This document shows, piece after piece, positions 28,867 through 38,085 of a DNA stretch of 64,000 nucleotides; the first letter of the stretch is position 1, and each line of letters opens with the position of its first letter. The DNA is from Pseudomonadota bacterium. GTDB taxonomy: Bacteria > Pseudomonadota > Gammaproteobacteria > Steroidobacterales > Steroidobacteraceae. The DNA lies in the NCBI GenBank assembly GCA_023423065.1, contig JAFAGC010000077.1:1-64000 (forward strand), in the 5' to 3' direction. The position numbers and the translations under genes were made by a program. Below the pieces are notes generated by a model. The model saw only the letters and a list, made by a program, of their open reading frames with translations. It ran no database searches and was not told the DNA's origin.

Positions 28867-28893
28867 TTAACGGCCCGAAAGGCGCGGACTTGA
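28867..28893 (-). promoter_or_regulatory. Sigma-28 (FliA) promoter of fliS
   Basis: Minus strand TCAA-N15-GCCGTTAA, the same -35, spacing and -10 as the fliC promoter at 32860-32886. It lies in the 102-bp gap before fliS, with a predicted leader of about 20 nt. Confidence 0.8.
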
Positions 28894-28940
28894 GAGTCGC
28901 TGCGGCCTTCAGGCAGGCCCGAAAACGCGGCCGCGCCGTC

Positions 28941-29399
28941 TCAGGCGCGTTCGGTGAGCAGGCGGCCGTTGCCGCGGGTGTCGCCGCTGCCGGGGCCGTA
29001 GGCGCGGGTTTCGTCGACTCGTTGCAGCCTGGCGCCGACCAATCTGCCGTTGCGGTCGTTCTGTTCGCGGCAGCGGCGGGTGCGGTCACGGTATTCCTGT
29101 ACCACCGGCCGAAGTATCCCGGAGGGGTCGCACCAGGTGAGCAGGCCCGGCAATCCGGCCGCATCGCCGGCGCGCCCGGTGGCGCGGACCAGCGCGAGTC
29201 TCTCGTCCTCGATGCGCAGGATGTGGCCGACGCACTGCTGGCGCGATGCGGCCGTTTCGTCGAGGCCTTCCATGTCGCGGGCCTCGAGCAGTGCGTGTTC
29301 GCGCACCAGCAGGCTTTCGAGCGTGGCGAGCTGGGCGTTCTCCTCGGCCATCAGCCGGGCGAGCAGTTCGCGGCAATGAATGGGGTCGCGGGACGTCAT
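28941..29399 (-). CDS. FlgN-like chaperone, paralog next to fliD
   Basis: 152 aa. It aligns along its whole length with the flgN product at 44633-45130: ENAQL/ENAAL near the start, LLVREHALL/LLDREHGAL, LRIEDERLAL/LKIEDERRAL, LLTWCDPSG/LIAWCDPKR, CREQNDRNGRLVGA/CRDLNDRNGVLVGA, and the terminal RAYGP. It lacks about 14 residues before RAYGP. FlgN delivers FlgK and FlgL; this copy sits between fliD and fliS, where it could serve the cap protein or another filament substrate. 37 nt after fliD and probably cotranscribed. Confidence 0.85.
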   Translation of the reverse strand: MTSRDPIHCRELLARLMAEENAQLATLESLLVREHALLEARDMEGLDETAASRQQCVGHILRIEDERLALVRATGRAGDAAGLPGLLTWCDPSGILRPVVQEYRDRTRRCREQNDRNGRLVGARLQRVDETRAYGPGSGDTRGNGRLLTERA

Positions 29400-29436
29400 G
29401 AGTCCTGACTACGTTCCGTGGTGCGCCACGGCCCGA

Positions 29437-30819
29437 TCATCGGTCCTGCTTGTCCCGGGCCAGCCAGCTGTCGAGCGAGTTGGCGGTGGTGTTCAACTGC
29501 GCCAGCAAAGTGTCGAGCGCGTTGAACTGCTTGAAGTAGCGTTGCTCGATCACCTTCATGCGTGCATTCAGCACGTCCTGCTGATCCTTGAGCTCGACGA
29601 GCGAATCGGTGATGTTGCTGCTGCGGGCCGTCAGCTCGCCGGTCGACGAGGTCTTCGTCGTCATGAAGTCGGCGAGCCTGACCGCGACGCCGTTTTCGGA
29701 CGTGAAGATGTCGCTGACCGCGCCAGGGCTGGCGTCCAGCGCCGCCTGGAATCGGACGGCGTCGAGCTTCAGCTTGCCATCGGCCTGCGTGGTGATTCCG
29801 AGACTCGCAAGCGTCGTGTAGTTGCCGCTCACGCCGGACACCGGCGAGGAAATCACGTTGCGCACCTGCGTCTCGATGTTTCGCAACATCGCATCGCCGA
29901 GCAGCGGGCCGCCCACTTCGGTAACGGCGTCATACCGCGTCAGCGACTTGATGGCCCCCGCCAGCGAGTTGTAGGCATCCACGAATTTCTTCGCCGCGTC
30001 CTGGATCGCCGCATCGTCACGATCGACGGCCAGCGAGACGGTGCTGCCCTCGGCGGTCGGAGCCTTCAGCGTCAGCGTCACGCCCTCGATGGCGTTGCTG
30101 ACCGTGTTCGAACCGCTGTGAATTTCGTAGCCCGACACGAACAGGATGGCGTCCTGCGCAGGACTGCGCAGCTCCATGTTGGTCGTGCCGCTTCCGTCCG
30201 GATCGTAGACGAGGCTCGAAAGCCCACCGTCGCCTCCGCTGGTGGTTACGGTCAGGGCGCGCTCCGCGCCGGTGCGCGTGCTCGTCAGCACGAGGTGCGT
30301 GCCGTCCACGTCGGTGAGCAGTGATGCCTGCACGCCGGTGTTGCCTGGGGCCCTGTTGATCGCATCGCGGATGTTCGAAAGGCTGTTGTTGCCCTCGCCC
30401 ACCTCGATGCTGAATGAAGATTCGCCCACCGAAATGGTGAGAGTGCCGGTGCCCACGGTGGCGCCCGCGGATGCGAAGGCGTCCGAACCGAGCTGCGCCG
30501 CCTTGGCGAGCCGCTGCACTTGTACGTCGTAGGAGCCCGCGGCTGCCGCGGCGGTGGCCTTGGCGGTGAATGCCGCGTCGTCGCTCAACGATACGTTGCG
30601 CGATTCGAAACTATTGGAACTGACCAGCGAGTTCAGGCTGGCCTGGAAACCCGACATGGCGCCCATCAGCGTCGCCATCGCCGAGAATTGTTCGGTCAGC
30701 TTGGTTTTCTTGCTGTCGATGCGCGTCTGCCCCGCAGAGCGCTCGGCGGCCACCAGCTGCGACACCAGTGAATCGATGTCGAGTCCGGATCCGATGCCTT
30801 TTGAGGAAATGGTAGACAT
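29437..30819 (-). CDS. fliD: Flagellar cap protein FliD
   Basis: Filament cap that guides flagellin polymerisation. 460 aa: N-terminal helical D0 (SKGIGSGLDIDSLVSQLVAAE), variable middle domains, C-terminal coiled-coil D0 (LDTLLAQLNTTANSLDSWL). Lies 13 nt after flaG in the fliC operon. A hairpin CCGTGG-N4-CCACGG follows its stop, without a T-run. Confidence 0.95.
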   Translation of the reverse strand: MSTISSKGIGSGLDIDSLVSQLVAAERSAGQTRIDSKKTKLTEQFSAMATLMGAMSGFQASLNSLVSSNSFESRNVSLSDDAAFTAKATAAAAAGSYDVQVQRLAKAAQLGSDAFASAGATVGTGTLTISVGESSFSIEVGEGNNSLSNIRDAINRAPGNTGVQASLLTDVDGTHLVLTSTRTGAERALTVTTSGGDGGLSSLVYDPDGSGTTNMELRSPAQDAILFVSGYEIHSGSNTVSNAIEGVTLTLKAPTAEGSTVSLAVDRDDAAIQDAAKKFVDAYNSLAGAIKSLTRYDAVTEVGGPLLGDAMLRNIETQVRNVISSPVSGVSGNYTTLASLGITTQADGKLKLDAVRFQAALDASPGAVSDIFTSENGVAVRLADFMTTKTSSTGELTARSSNITDSLVELKDQQDVLNARMKVIEQRYFKQFNALDTLLAQLNTTANSLDSWLARDKQDR

Positions 30820-30832
30820 GAATCCAAGCTTG

Positions 30833-31177
30833 TCAGGTTGTCACGTTGAGGAATGTGCCGGACCACTCATCCAGAAAGCGCCTCATCTGCAGCGCTTCCG
30901 CATTTGGAATCTGGCGAATGACTTCGCCGGAGGCGGACTCGCGCACGGTGATCACCATGCTCCTCGTGTCGACATCGACATGGAACTCCAGGTCTCTGCC
31001 ATTGGAGCGCAGGTAATCGCGCATCTGCTGGGCGACGGCGGCCATTCTTTGCCGCATCTCGTCTTGGGATGCCGCCTCGGGTGCGGGACGCGGAGCGGAC
31101 GAGACGGAGCTGCCCGGATTCGCAACCGGTTCGGCGGCTGGCGCGCTGGATACAGGACTTACGGCTTGGGTATCCAT
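30833..31177 (-). CDS. flaG: Flagellar protein FlaG
   Basis: Small protein linked to filament length. 114 aa: disordered Ser/Ala/Pro-rich N-terminus (about 1-40), then the FlaG core LEFHVDVDTRSMVITVRE and IRQIPNAEALQMRRFLDE. Start preceded by GAGGAA. Confidence 0.9.
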   Translation of the reverse strand: MDTQAVSPVSSAPAAEPVANPGSSVSSAPRPAPEAASQDEMRQRMAAVAQQMRDYLRSNGRDLEFHVDVDTRSMVITVRESASGEVIRQIPNAEALQMRRFLDEWSGTFLNVTT

Positions 31178-31200
31178 GGTTCCTCATCCATTGAAGGCGA

Positions 31201-31218
31201 CGGGATCTTCCGATCCCG
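31201..31218 (-). terminator. Hairpin between fliC and flaG (possible attenuator)
   Basis: CGGGATC-TTCC-GATCCCG, a perfect 7-bp stem extended outward by near-complementary GGCGA/CCGCC. No T-run follows on the minus strand, so it may trim or attenuate fliC messages rather than end them fully. Confidence 0.45.
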
Positions 31219-31252
31219 CCGCCCTCGTTCACTTCACTGAAGCTGCCGCGTG

Positions 31253-32761
31253 TTAGCGCAGGAGCGACAGCACGTTCTGCGGAGCCGAGTTGGCCTGCGC
31301 CACCATCGCCGTACCCGCCTGCTGCAGGATCTGGGCGCGGGTCAGGGCCGCCGTCTCAGCCGCGAAGTCCGTATCCTGAATACGGCTGCGCGAGGCCGCG
31401 AGATTCTCCGAGACAGCCTGGAGGCTGTTGATCGTCGAATCGAAGCGGTTCTGGATGGCGCCCAGCGTGCTGCGCAGGCTGCTGACCGCAGTCAGCGCCG
31501 TGTCCATGCGCAGGATCGTGTCGTTGGCAGCGCCGACGCTCAGCACGTCGACGTTGGTCAGACCCGTGGTCGACTCGGTCGACGCACCCGCCGTCAGACC
31601 CAGGTCGGCCGCGCCCGCGCCCGTGAGCGTGAACGATTCGCCGGCCGAGATCGTCAGGTTGCCGGAGCCATCGATCGTTCCCGCGGCTCCGACCGACGCG
31701 ATGCGGTCGAGAAGCGCCTGGGCACTCGTGTAGCTGCCCGACAGGTCGACCGTGTTGCTGCCGACCGTGAGGGTCAGTGCACCGACCGGCGTACCGGCAC
31801 CGGGGGCCACAGCGGGCACTTCTTCCGTGCCGTTGGTGTGCGCGGCAACGAAGCCGGCCGAGCCGAACGTGCCACCGCTGTCCGCGGTATTGGTCACGGC
31901 AATCGTGAAATCGGTGCCGTCGGTCCTGCTGAACGCCAGGTCGCCCGTCGCGAGGCTACCCGTAACGGTAATACCCTGGGCGGCCAGACCGGAATAGTCC
32001 GCAAGCGCGTCGAGGTCGGCCGCGGTCTGCGTCGAACCACCGCCCGCTTCCGTGTACGTGATGACGTCGATGCCGTCGACGGTCAACGTGAATTCTTCAC
32101 CGTCCGCCGCGAAAACCGCATCCGCGAACGCGCCAGAGACGCCCGAGGTGGTGGCCACCGCCGGAACGAGCGGAGTGCCCGCCGTCGGCTGCGTCGCCGC
32201 GATCACCGTGTTCACGTTCACGCCCGTACCGACGGACGAGTGGATGTCGCCGATGTCCGCGTTGCGCACGCTGGTGTCGAGACCGACCGAGATCGTCTCG
32301 CCGACGTTCGCGCCGACCTGGAAGGTCGCGTTGCCGAACGAACCGTCCAGCACCTTGCGGCCGTTGAACGAGGTCTGCGTGGCGATACGGTTCACTTCCG
32401 CCAGGCGCTGCTGCACTTCCTGGTCGAGCGCGGCGCGGTCGCTGTCGCTGTTCGTCGCGTTGGCCGACTGCACGGCCAGTTCGCGAATGCGCTGCAGGTT
32501 GTTGGTCACTTCCTGCAGGGCGCTTTCCGTGGTCTGCGCGAGCGAGATGCCGTCGTTGGCATTACGTACGGCCTGGTTCAGGCCGTTGATCTGCGTGGTC
32601 ATGCGGCTCGAGATCGCGAGGCCGGCGGCGTCATCCTTCGCGCTGTTGATGCGCAAGCCCGAAGACAAGCGCTGCAGCGAGGTCGCCAGCTGACTACCGG
32701 ACGTCGACAGATTGCGCTGGGCATTCAGCGACATCACGTTGGTGTTGATGACAAGTGCCAT
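31253..32761 (-). CDS. fliC: Flagellin FliC
   Basis: Filament subunit. 502 aa. Conserved N-terminal D0/D1 (MALVINTNVMSLNAQRNL, then LSSGLRINSAKDDAAGLAI), variable central D2/D3 rich in Ala/Gly/Thr/Val (about 170-400), conserved C-terminal D1/D0 ending QANSAPQNVLSLLR. Single flagellin gene in the window. Transcribed from a sigma-28 promoter with a leader of about 90 nt. Confidence 0.97.
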   Translation of the reverse strand: MALVINTNVMSLNAQRNLSTSGSQLATSLQRLSSGLRINSAKDDAAGLAISSRMTTQINGLNQAVRNANDGISLAQTTESALQEVTNNLQRIRELAVQSANATNSDSDRAALDQEVQQRLAEVNRIATQTSFNGRKVLDGSFGNATFQVGANVGETISVGLDTSVRNADIGDIHSSVGTGVNVNTVIAATQPTAGTPLVPAVATTSGVSGAFADAVFAADGEEFTLTVDGIDVITYTEAGGGSTQTAADLDALADYSGLAAQGITVTGSLATGDLAFSRTDGTDFTIAVTNTADSGGTFGSAGFVAAHTNGTEEVPAVAPGAGTPVGALTLTVGSNTVDLSGSYTSAQALLDRIASVGAAGTIDGSGNLTISAGESFTLTGAGAADLGLTAGASTESTTGLTNVDVLSVGAANDTILRMDTALTAVSSLRSTLGAIQNRFDSTINSLQAVSENLAASRSRIQDTDFAAETAALTRAQILQQAGTAMVAQANSAPQNVLSLLR

Positions 32762-32859
32762 TTGATTGCTCCTGTAAACCTTTCGTTTCTAACATCCGGT
32801 TAAGCCAACCGGCGGGGTTGCGCTGCGGCGTAAACCTGCCAGTGCGCTGTTCGTGTTGG

Positions 32860-32886
32860 TTAACGGCGACCGAGGTGGGAGCTTGA
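32860..32886 (-). promoter_or_regulatory. Sigma-28 (FliA) promoter of fliC
   Basis: Minus strand TCAA-N15-GCCGTTAA. Two mismatches from the enteric TAAA-N15-GCCGATAA, but identical to the fliS promoter, so it is probably the local consensus. Confidence 0.82.
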
Positions 32887-32910
32887 GGGGGTCCGGGTTT
32901 CCGGCAGGCA

Positions 32911-32939
32911 AAATGCGCAGCGGCTCACACCGCTGCGCA
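32911..32939 (-). terminator. Rho-independent terminator after flgL
   Basis: Perfect 10-bp stem TGCGCAGCGG/CCGCTGCGCA at 32914-32939 with a 6-nt loop, followed on the minus strand by TTTT. It ends the flgB-flgL operon just before the fliC promoter. Confidence 0.85.
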
Positions 32940-32944
32940 ACAAA

Positions 32945-34150
32945 TCAAAGGTAGTCGAATAGCGACAGTTGCGCGAACTTCGAATAGGCGGCCTGGGCGG
33001 CCTGCAGACCCGTGTATTGCTGGCTCAGCTGGCTGATCGCCGAGGCGTAGTCGACGTCGCGGATGCCGGAAATCAACGCCTTCAGGTCGACTTCCTCCGA
33101 TTCGCGGAAGTCCGCGGCGGTGTCCAGCGCCTGGAGCCGCGTTCCCACTTCGGCGCGGACGCTGACTACGCGATCGAGCGCGGAGTCGAGGTTCACGAGG
33201 GCGGCGCCGATCTGAGTGCGGAACGCCGCCTCACTACCCGCGATGGCGGCATCCCCTTCGAGGGTGCGCGCCAGCTCGTCGAGCATGGAGAAGATGTCGG
33301 TGTTCTGCGCGGGCGTGATGCCGAAAGAATCGTTCGCGGCCGGCGCGCCGGTGACGGCCACACTCACGCCCAGGAAACTGATGCTCTGGCCCGAGGTGAA
33401 GCCCGTGCCCGACGCGATGACCAGCGGCGTCGGCGTGCTGTCGTCGACCACCTGCCAGTCGGTGTCGCTGGTGAATTCCAGCGTGTAGTTACCCGCGACC
33501 CAGGCCGAGCGATCGGTCACATCGCCCACGCTGATGGTCGCATTGCCGGTGTTGCCCGCCGAAACCGTCGTGCGGAACACGCCGTTGCGCTCAGCAATAC
33601 CCATGAAGACATCCGGGCCGGCATGCACGTCGGTCAGCGATTGGGTGCTGCTGATGCGGATCTGCCGCGTCGTGTGGTCACCCTGGTAGATGACGCCGCT
33701 CGCACCTTGCGCGAACGGTCGGGTCGCGGTCGACGTGCCGGCGAACAGGAATTCTCCGCCGGCGTCCTGCCGATTCGCCATCTCCATGAGTGCCGCGAGA
33801 TTCTGCCGCACCTGGTTGGCGATCATGTTGCGCTCGGCCTGGCCGAGCGTGGCGTTCGCACCGGCCAGGGTCGAGTCGCGCGCGCTCTGCAGCACCGAGG
33901 TGATGTCCGCGAGCGTCTGTTCCTCGTAGCTCAGGCGAGCCTGGACGATGTTGGAATTGCGTTCGTACTGCGCGTTGTCCGCGAGCTTGCGTTCGAGGCC
34001 CGCCACGCGAGTCGCGCCGATCGGATCCTCCGCGGCGGTCTGGAACTTCTTGCCGGTGGTGATCTGCTGCTGCGTCTTCGAGAGACGCACCTGCTGCTCG
34101 AGGATCGCGCTGATGCTGGTCCGGTGCATTCCGGCGGTGGATAGACGCAT
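32945..34150 (-). CDS. flgL: Hook-filament junction protein FlgL (HAP3)
   Basis: 401 aa. Flagellin-like N-terminus (RLSTAGMHRTSISAILEQQV), GEFLFAGT motif near 140, helical C-terminus (QLSQQYTGLQAAQAAYSKFA). Last gene of the flg operon, 3 nt after flgK. Likely substrate of a FlgN-type chaperone. Confidence 0.94.
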   Translation of the reverse strand: MRLSTAGMHRTSISAILEQQVRLSKTQQQITTGKKFQTAAEDPIGATRVAGLERKLADNAQYERNSNIVQARLSYEEQTLADITSVLQSARDSTLAGANATLGQAERNMIANQVRQNLAALMEMANRQDAGGEFLFAGTSTATRPFAQGASGVIYQGDHTTRQIRISSTQSLTDVHAGPDVFMGIAERNGVFRTTVSAGNTGNATISVGDVTDRSAWVAGNYTLEFTSDTDWQVVDDSTPTPLVIASGTGFTSGQSISFLGVSVAVTGAPAANDSFGITPAQNTDIFSMLDELARTLEGDAAIAGSEAAFRTQIGAALVNLDSALDRVVSVRAEVGTRLQALDTAADFRESEEVDLKALISGIRDVDYASAISQLSQQYTGLQAAQAAYSKFAQLSLFDYL

Positions 34151-34153
34151 GAC

Positions 34154-36046
34154 TTACCTCCGCACCGCGTTGATCAGCGCGTCGAACATCTGGCCGGAAA
34201 TCGCGATGATCTGCGCCGAGGCCGCGTAGGCCTGCTGGAAACGCAGCATGTTGGCCGCCTCCTCGTCGAGGTTCACGCCGGAGATCGCGTCGCGGGCGGC
34301 GATGTCGCCCTCGTTGACCAGGGCTTCCGCGTCGCGGCTCATCTGCGCGGCGCGTGTCTGCAGGCCCAGGTTGCCCGTGAAGCGTTCGACCGCCTGCGTG
34401 ACCGAGACGGTGCCGGTCTCGAGTACGCCCGCGGTCATCGCATCCGCCAGCGCGAATGAATTGCGGTTGTCGCCGACGGCGCCCGCATTGCTGCGCACGG
34501 TGAAGGTGTCGCCGGCCGCGGGCGTACCGCTGATGCGCACCCGCCAGCCGTTGAAGTCGATGGGATCGCCCGCCGTGTAGGTCTGCGGCGCTCCGCCGTT
34601 GATCGTGTATGTCGTCGCCGACGTGAACTCGATGTCCACCGGCGAGGTGAGTGTCACGGGATCGGATGCGTTCAGCACCTCGCCCGCGGTGATCGTGCCG
34701 GAGCCGGTGTTGGTGCTCGCGGCGGCCCCGCGAATCGGCGCGGCGGCCGCGATGCGCGCGGGGTCCGTGATCGCCACCGAGAATCCCGACATCACGCTGC
34801 GTGTCGGATGAACGACGAACTGGTCGCCCGTCACCGAGCCCGCGCCCACGACGATTTCGAGTCCGTCGACACGGATCGGATCCAGTGCCGTACCGGCGCC
34901 GGTGAAACTCACGGAGGCACCCGTATCCAGGCGCCGCACCGAGTACCCGGTGCCGGTGTTGGTCACCACGTAGTCGTACGGCGTCACGGCGCCGAGATCC
35001 ACGCGTGTGGCGCTCGCCGTCGCGTTGCTCGCGTTCGCGGTGGCGCTGACCACGTTCACGCCGCCGACGTTGAAGAAGTTGCCGCCCATCGCGCCGGTGA
35101 GGTCCATGCCCTTGCGGTGCTGTTCGTTGACCTGGTTCGCGACGGCGAGCGCGATGCGGCCGAGCTCGTTGCGCGCCGGGTCCAGCATCTCGCGGCGCCA
35201 GTCGAGCAGTCCGCCGAGCGTGCCGCCCGAAACGCTGCGCGAGATGTCCACCGTGCCGCCCTGCGTCTGCAGCGCGAGCTGGACGCGCTCGGGATCGAGC
35301 GGGTCGGCCGCGGTCGTGAATTGAGAGGCCGTCGTGCCGAGCACCAGCGGCTGGCCGGTGCCGACGAAGACGTTCACGAAGGCATCGCCTTCGGCGACGA
35401 CGGTCACGCCGATCTTCGAGGAAAGTTCGTCGATCATCGCATCGCGCTGATCGAGCAGATCGTTGGGCGGACGTCCGGTCTGATTGATCGCGACCGCGAT
35501 GTCGCCGTTGAGTTTCGCGATGCCGCGCGCGAGGCCGGTGATCTCGCTGGCTTCGCCGGCGATGCGCGTGTCCACGCTCGCGGACATGTCGCGCAGGCGC
35601 GCGTCGTAGCCGCGCAGCCGCTCGGTGAGCGCGCTGGCCTGCGCGAGCAACACCTGCCGCGCGGGGATCGACGCCGGCGTGCTGGAGATCTCGTTGATCG
35701 CGTCGGTGAAACCCTGCAACGCGGTGGATAGGCCGTTGGAAGTGTCGCCGAGCAGGTTGTCGAGGCGCCCCGCTTCGGTCGCGAACGCGTCGAGGCGCGC
35801 GAGATTGCTGCTCGAGGTGCGCACCTGCTGGGAGACGAACTGGTCATAGACGCGGCGCACGGACGTCGCATTGACGCCGCTGCCGATCCAGTTGGTGCCA
35901 TAGGCCTGAGGCGTGCGCGTGGCGAAGTCGACGCGCTGGCGGGTGTAACCCGGCGTCGAAACGTTCGCGATGTTGTGGGCGGTCGTGTCCAGCGCGCGTT
36001 GCAGTGCGCGCAGGCTCGAAAGGCCCGTTCCAAGCATGTCAGCCAT
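34154..36046 (-). CDS. flgK: Hook-filament junction protein FlgK (HAP1)
   Basis: 630 aa. Rod-type N-terminus (ALQRALDTTAHNIANVSTPGYTRQ split over 15-40), large variable middle, C-terminal D0 with NLDEEAANMLRFQQAYAASAQ. Overlaps flgJ by 8 nt. Confidence 0.96.
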   Translation of the reverse strand: MADMLGTGLSSLRALQRALDTTAHNIANVSTPGYTRQRVDFATRTPQAYGTNWIGSGVNATSVRRVYDQFVSQQVRTSSSNLARLDAFATEAGRLDNLLGDTSNGLSTALQGFTDAINEISSTPASIPARQVLLAQASALTERLRGYDARLRDMSASVDTRIAGEASEITGLARGIAKLNGDIAVAINQTGRPPNDLLDQRDAMIDELSSKIGVTVVAEGDAFVNVFVGTGQPLVLGTTASQFTTAADPLDPERVQLALQTQGGTVDISRSVSGGTLGGLLDWRREMLDPARNELGRIALAVANQVNEQHRKGMDLTGAMGGNFFNVGGVNVVSATANASNATASATRVDLGAVTPYDYVVTNTGTGYSVRRLDTGASVSFTGAGTALDPIRVDGLEIVVGAGSVTGDQFVVHPTRSVMSGFSVAITDPARIAAAAPIRGAAASTNTGSGTITAGEVLNASDPVTLTSPVDIEFTSATTYTINGGAPQTYTAGDPIDFNGWRVRISGTPAAGDTFTVRSNAGAVGDNRNSFALADAMTAGVLETGTVSVTQAVERFTGNLGLQTRAAQMSRDAEALVNEGDIAARDAISGVNLDEEAANMLRFQQAYAASAQIIAISGQMFDALINAVRR

Positions 36047-36941
36047 TGCTCATCGGCTCCTGCGTCGGTATCGGCGCCGCGGCGGCCGACTTGAACTGAT
36101 TCACATCCGACGGCAATTGCGAGGCCACGGACACTAGTTTGTTCGCGTATTCCGGATCGGTGGCGTAGCCACCCTGCTGCAGCGCGGTCGCGAAGGAGCG
36201 CACGTCGGTACCGGTGTTGAGCGCGGCGGCGTAACGCGGGTTGTCGCGCAGCACGCGGACATAATCACCCACGCTTTCCGCGAGACTCCCGTAAGCACGG
36301 AAACGCGCGTTTTCGCGGCCCGCCATGCCTGCGACATATTCCTGGGTTTCCGCTTCGACACTCGCGCCGCGCCACGAGGCGCCCGCCTTGATGCCGAACA
36401 GGTTGTGGCTCCTGCCGGATGCATCGGCCGGCTGCGAAGTGCCCCACCCCGTTTCGAGCGCGGCCTGCGCGATGATGCCTCGCGGGTCGACCCCGAGCTC
36501 ACGCGCCGCGGCTTCCGCGTGCGGCCGGATCTCCTCGACGAACTTCGCGCGCTGCTCCGCCGAGACGGAGTTTTGCCGGGTTTCGGTGCCTGGCACCGAT
36601 CCGGTAGAACTCAGCTGGCGGATGAGCATGTCGGCGAGGCCGAGGCCTTTGCCTTGTGAAAGCTGCACGGCGAGCTGGTCGTCCATCATGTCCTGGTACA
36701 TGTCGACCTGGTCGCTGCCGAACATCGGGTCGCCGAAACTCGCGCTGCGCATGCTCTCGAGCATCATCTTGGTGAAGAGGCTCTCGAACTGGCGCGCGAC
36801 CTCGCGCAGCGTGGACGGATCGTTCGCATTCGCGCCACGACGCAGCTCGGCGAACTGCTTGAAGTCGGTCGCATCCGCGGGACGCGACGTGCTGGCGCGC
36901 GGCGCGGGCGGAATCAGCGATGGATCGACGCGTGAGACCAT
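36039..36941 (-). CDS. flgJ: Rod cap and muramidase FlgJ
   Basis: Caps the growing rod and cuts peptidoglycan. 300 aa: rod-binding N-domain (about 30-110, LFTKMMLESMRSASFGDPMFG) and glucosaminidase-type C-domain (about 135-285) with the catalytic Glu in AALETGWG. The linker (STGSVPGTETRQNS) is encoded by a perfect palindrome typical of intergenic repeats (36583-36599). Confidence 0.95.
   Translation of the reverse strand: MVSRVDPSLIPPAPRASTSRPADATDFKQFAELRRGANANDPSTLREVARQFESLFTKMMLESMRSASFGDPMFGSDQVDMYQDMMDDQLAVQLSQGKGLGLADMLIRQLSSTGSVPGTETRQNSVSAEQRAKFVEEIRPHAEAAARELGVDPRGIIAQAALETGWGTSQPADASGRSHNLFGIKAGASWRGASVEAETQEYVAGMAGRENARFRAYGSLAESVGDYVRVLRDNPRYAAALNTGTDVRSFATALQQGGYATDPEYANKLVSVASQLPSDVNQFKSAAAAPIPTQEPMSNG
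36583..36599. repeat. Palindrome inside flgJ linker
   Basis: TCGGTGCC-T-GGCACCGA, a perfect 8-bp inverted repeat around one base, lying in codons for the inter-domain linker. Palindromes of this GGTGCC/GGCACC type are common dispersed repeats in related genomes (recalled, not searched). Confidence 0.5.
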
Positions 36942-36946
36942 GATGG

Positions 36947-38059
36947 TTAGATCACGATGAGTTCGGCGCGCAACGCGCCGGATTCCTTCAGCGCCTCGAG
37001 AATGGCGACGAGATCGCCGGGCGCGGCGCCCACCTGGTTGACCGCGCGCACGATGTCGTTCAGATCGACGCCGGCGTCGAACACGAACATGCGCGCATCG
37101 GGTTGATGCACGTTGAGCGAGCTCTCGGGCACGACGACCGTCTGGCCCTGGGCGAATTCGTTCGGCTGGCTGACCGAGGCGCGCTCGCTGATCGTCACCG
37201 ACAGCGATCCATGCGCCACGGCCGCGGGCATCACGCGCACGCGCGACCCGATGACCACGGTGCCCGTGCGCGAATTCACGATCACCCGCGCGGGCGCGTC
37301 ACCCGGCTCGATCTCGATCTGCTCGAGCGTCGATAGATAGGCGATGCGCTGATTGGGATCCGACGGCGCCGCGACGCGCACCGAGACACCGTCGATCGCC
37401 TGCGCGGTCGCATCGCCGAGCAGGTTGTTGATGCCTTCGACCAGGCGCGCGGTCGTGGTGAAATCCGGCGTGTGCAGGTTCAGCACGACGTACGGCGTCT
37501 GGTCGAACCCGGTCGACACCTCGCGCTCGACCGTCGCGCCATTCGGCACGCGGCCCGCCGAGGGCACGTTGACCGCGATGCGCGAGCCGTCCTTGCCAGA
37601 AATGCCGAAGCCGCCGACGACCAAACTGCCCTGCGCCATCGCGTAGACCTGGCCGTCCGCGCCGCGCAGCGGCGTCATGATCAAACTACCGCCGCGCAGG
37701 CTGCCGGCATTGCCGATCGACGAAACCGTCACGTCGATGTTCTGGCCGGGCTTCGCGAACGGCGGCAGCTCGGCGTGCACCGTCACGGCCGCGACGTTCT
37801 TCAGCTGCGGATTCGCGTTCGGCGGAATCGTGACGCCGAAGCGCACCAGCATGTTCTTGATGCTCTGGATCGTGAACGGCGCCTGGCTCGTCTGGTCGCC
37901 CGTGCCGTCGAGACCGACGACGAGGCCGTAGCCGATGAGCTGGTTGTTGCGCACGCCCTGCACGGACGCGAGATCCTTGACGCGCTCGGCGTGGGCCGTG
38001 ACCGCCAGAAACGGCAGCAACGCGGCGCAGATGATCGAATCACGCAAACGGCGGCGCAT
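36947..38059 (-). CDS. flgI: Flagellar P-ring protein FlgI
   Basis: Forms the periplasmic bushing. 370 aa from ATG 38059, preceded by AGGA at 8 nt; signal peptide about 1-24 (cleavage after AHA). An upstream ATG at 38086 overlaps the flgH stop but has no ribosome site. Mature protein opens with ERVKDLASVQGVRNNQLIGY. Confidence 0.95.
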   Translation of the reverse strand: MRRRLRDSIICAALLPFLAVTAHAERVKDLASVQGVRNNQLIGYGLVVGLDGTGDQTSQAPFTIQSIKNMLVRFGVTIPPNANPQLKNVAAVTVHAELPPFAKPGQNIDVTVSSIGNAGSLRGGSLIMTPLRGADGQVYAMAQGSLVVGGFGISGKDGSRIAVNVPSAGRVPNGATVEREVSTGFDQTPYVVLNLHTPDFTTTARLVEGINNLLGDATAQAIDGVSVRVAAPSDPNQRIAYLSTLEQIEIEPGDAPARVIVNSRTGTVVIGSRVRVMPAAVAHGSLSVTISERASVSQPNEFAQGQTVVVPESSLNVHQPDARMFVFDAGVDLNDIVRAVNQVGAAPGDLVAILEALKESGALRAELIVI

Positions 38060-38085
38060 GGTCCAGGTCCTTTTCAGTCGGTTCA

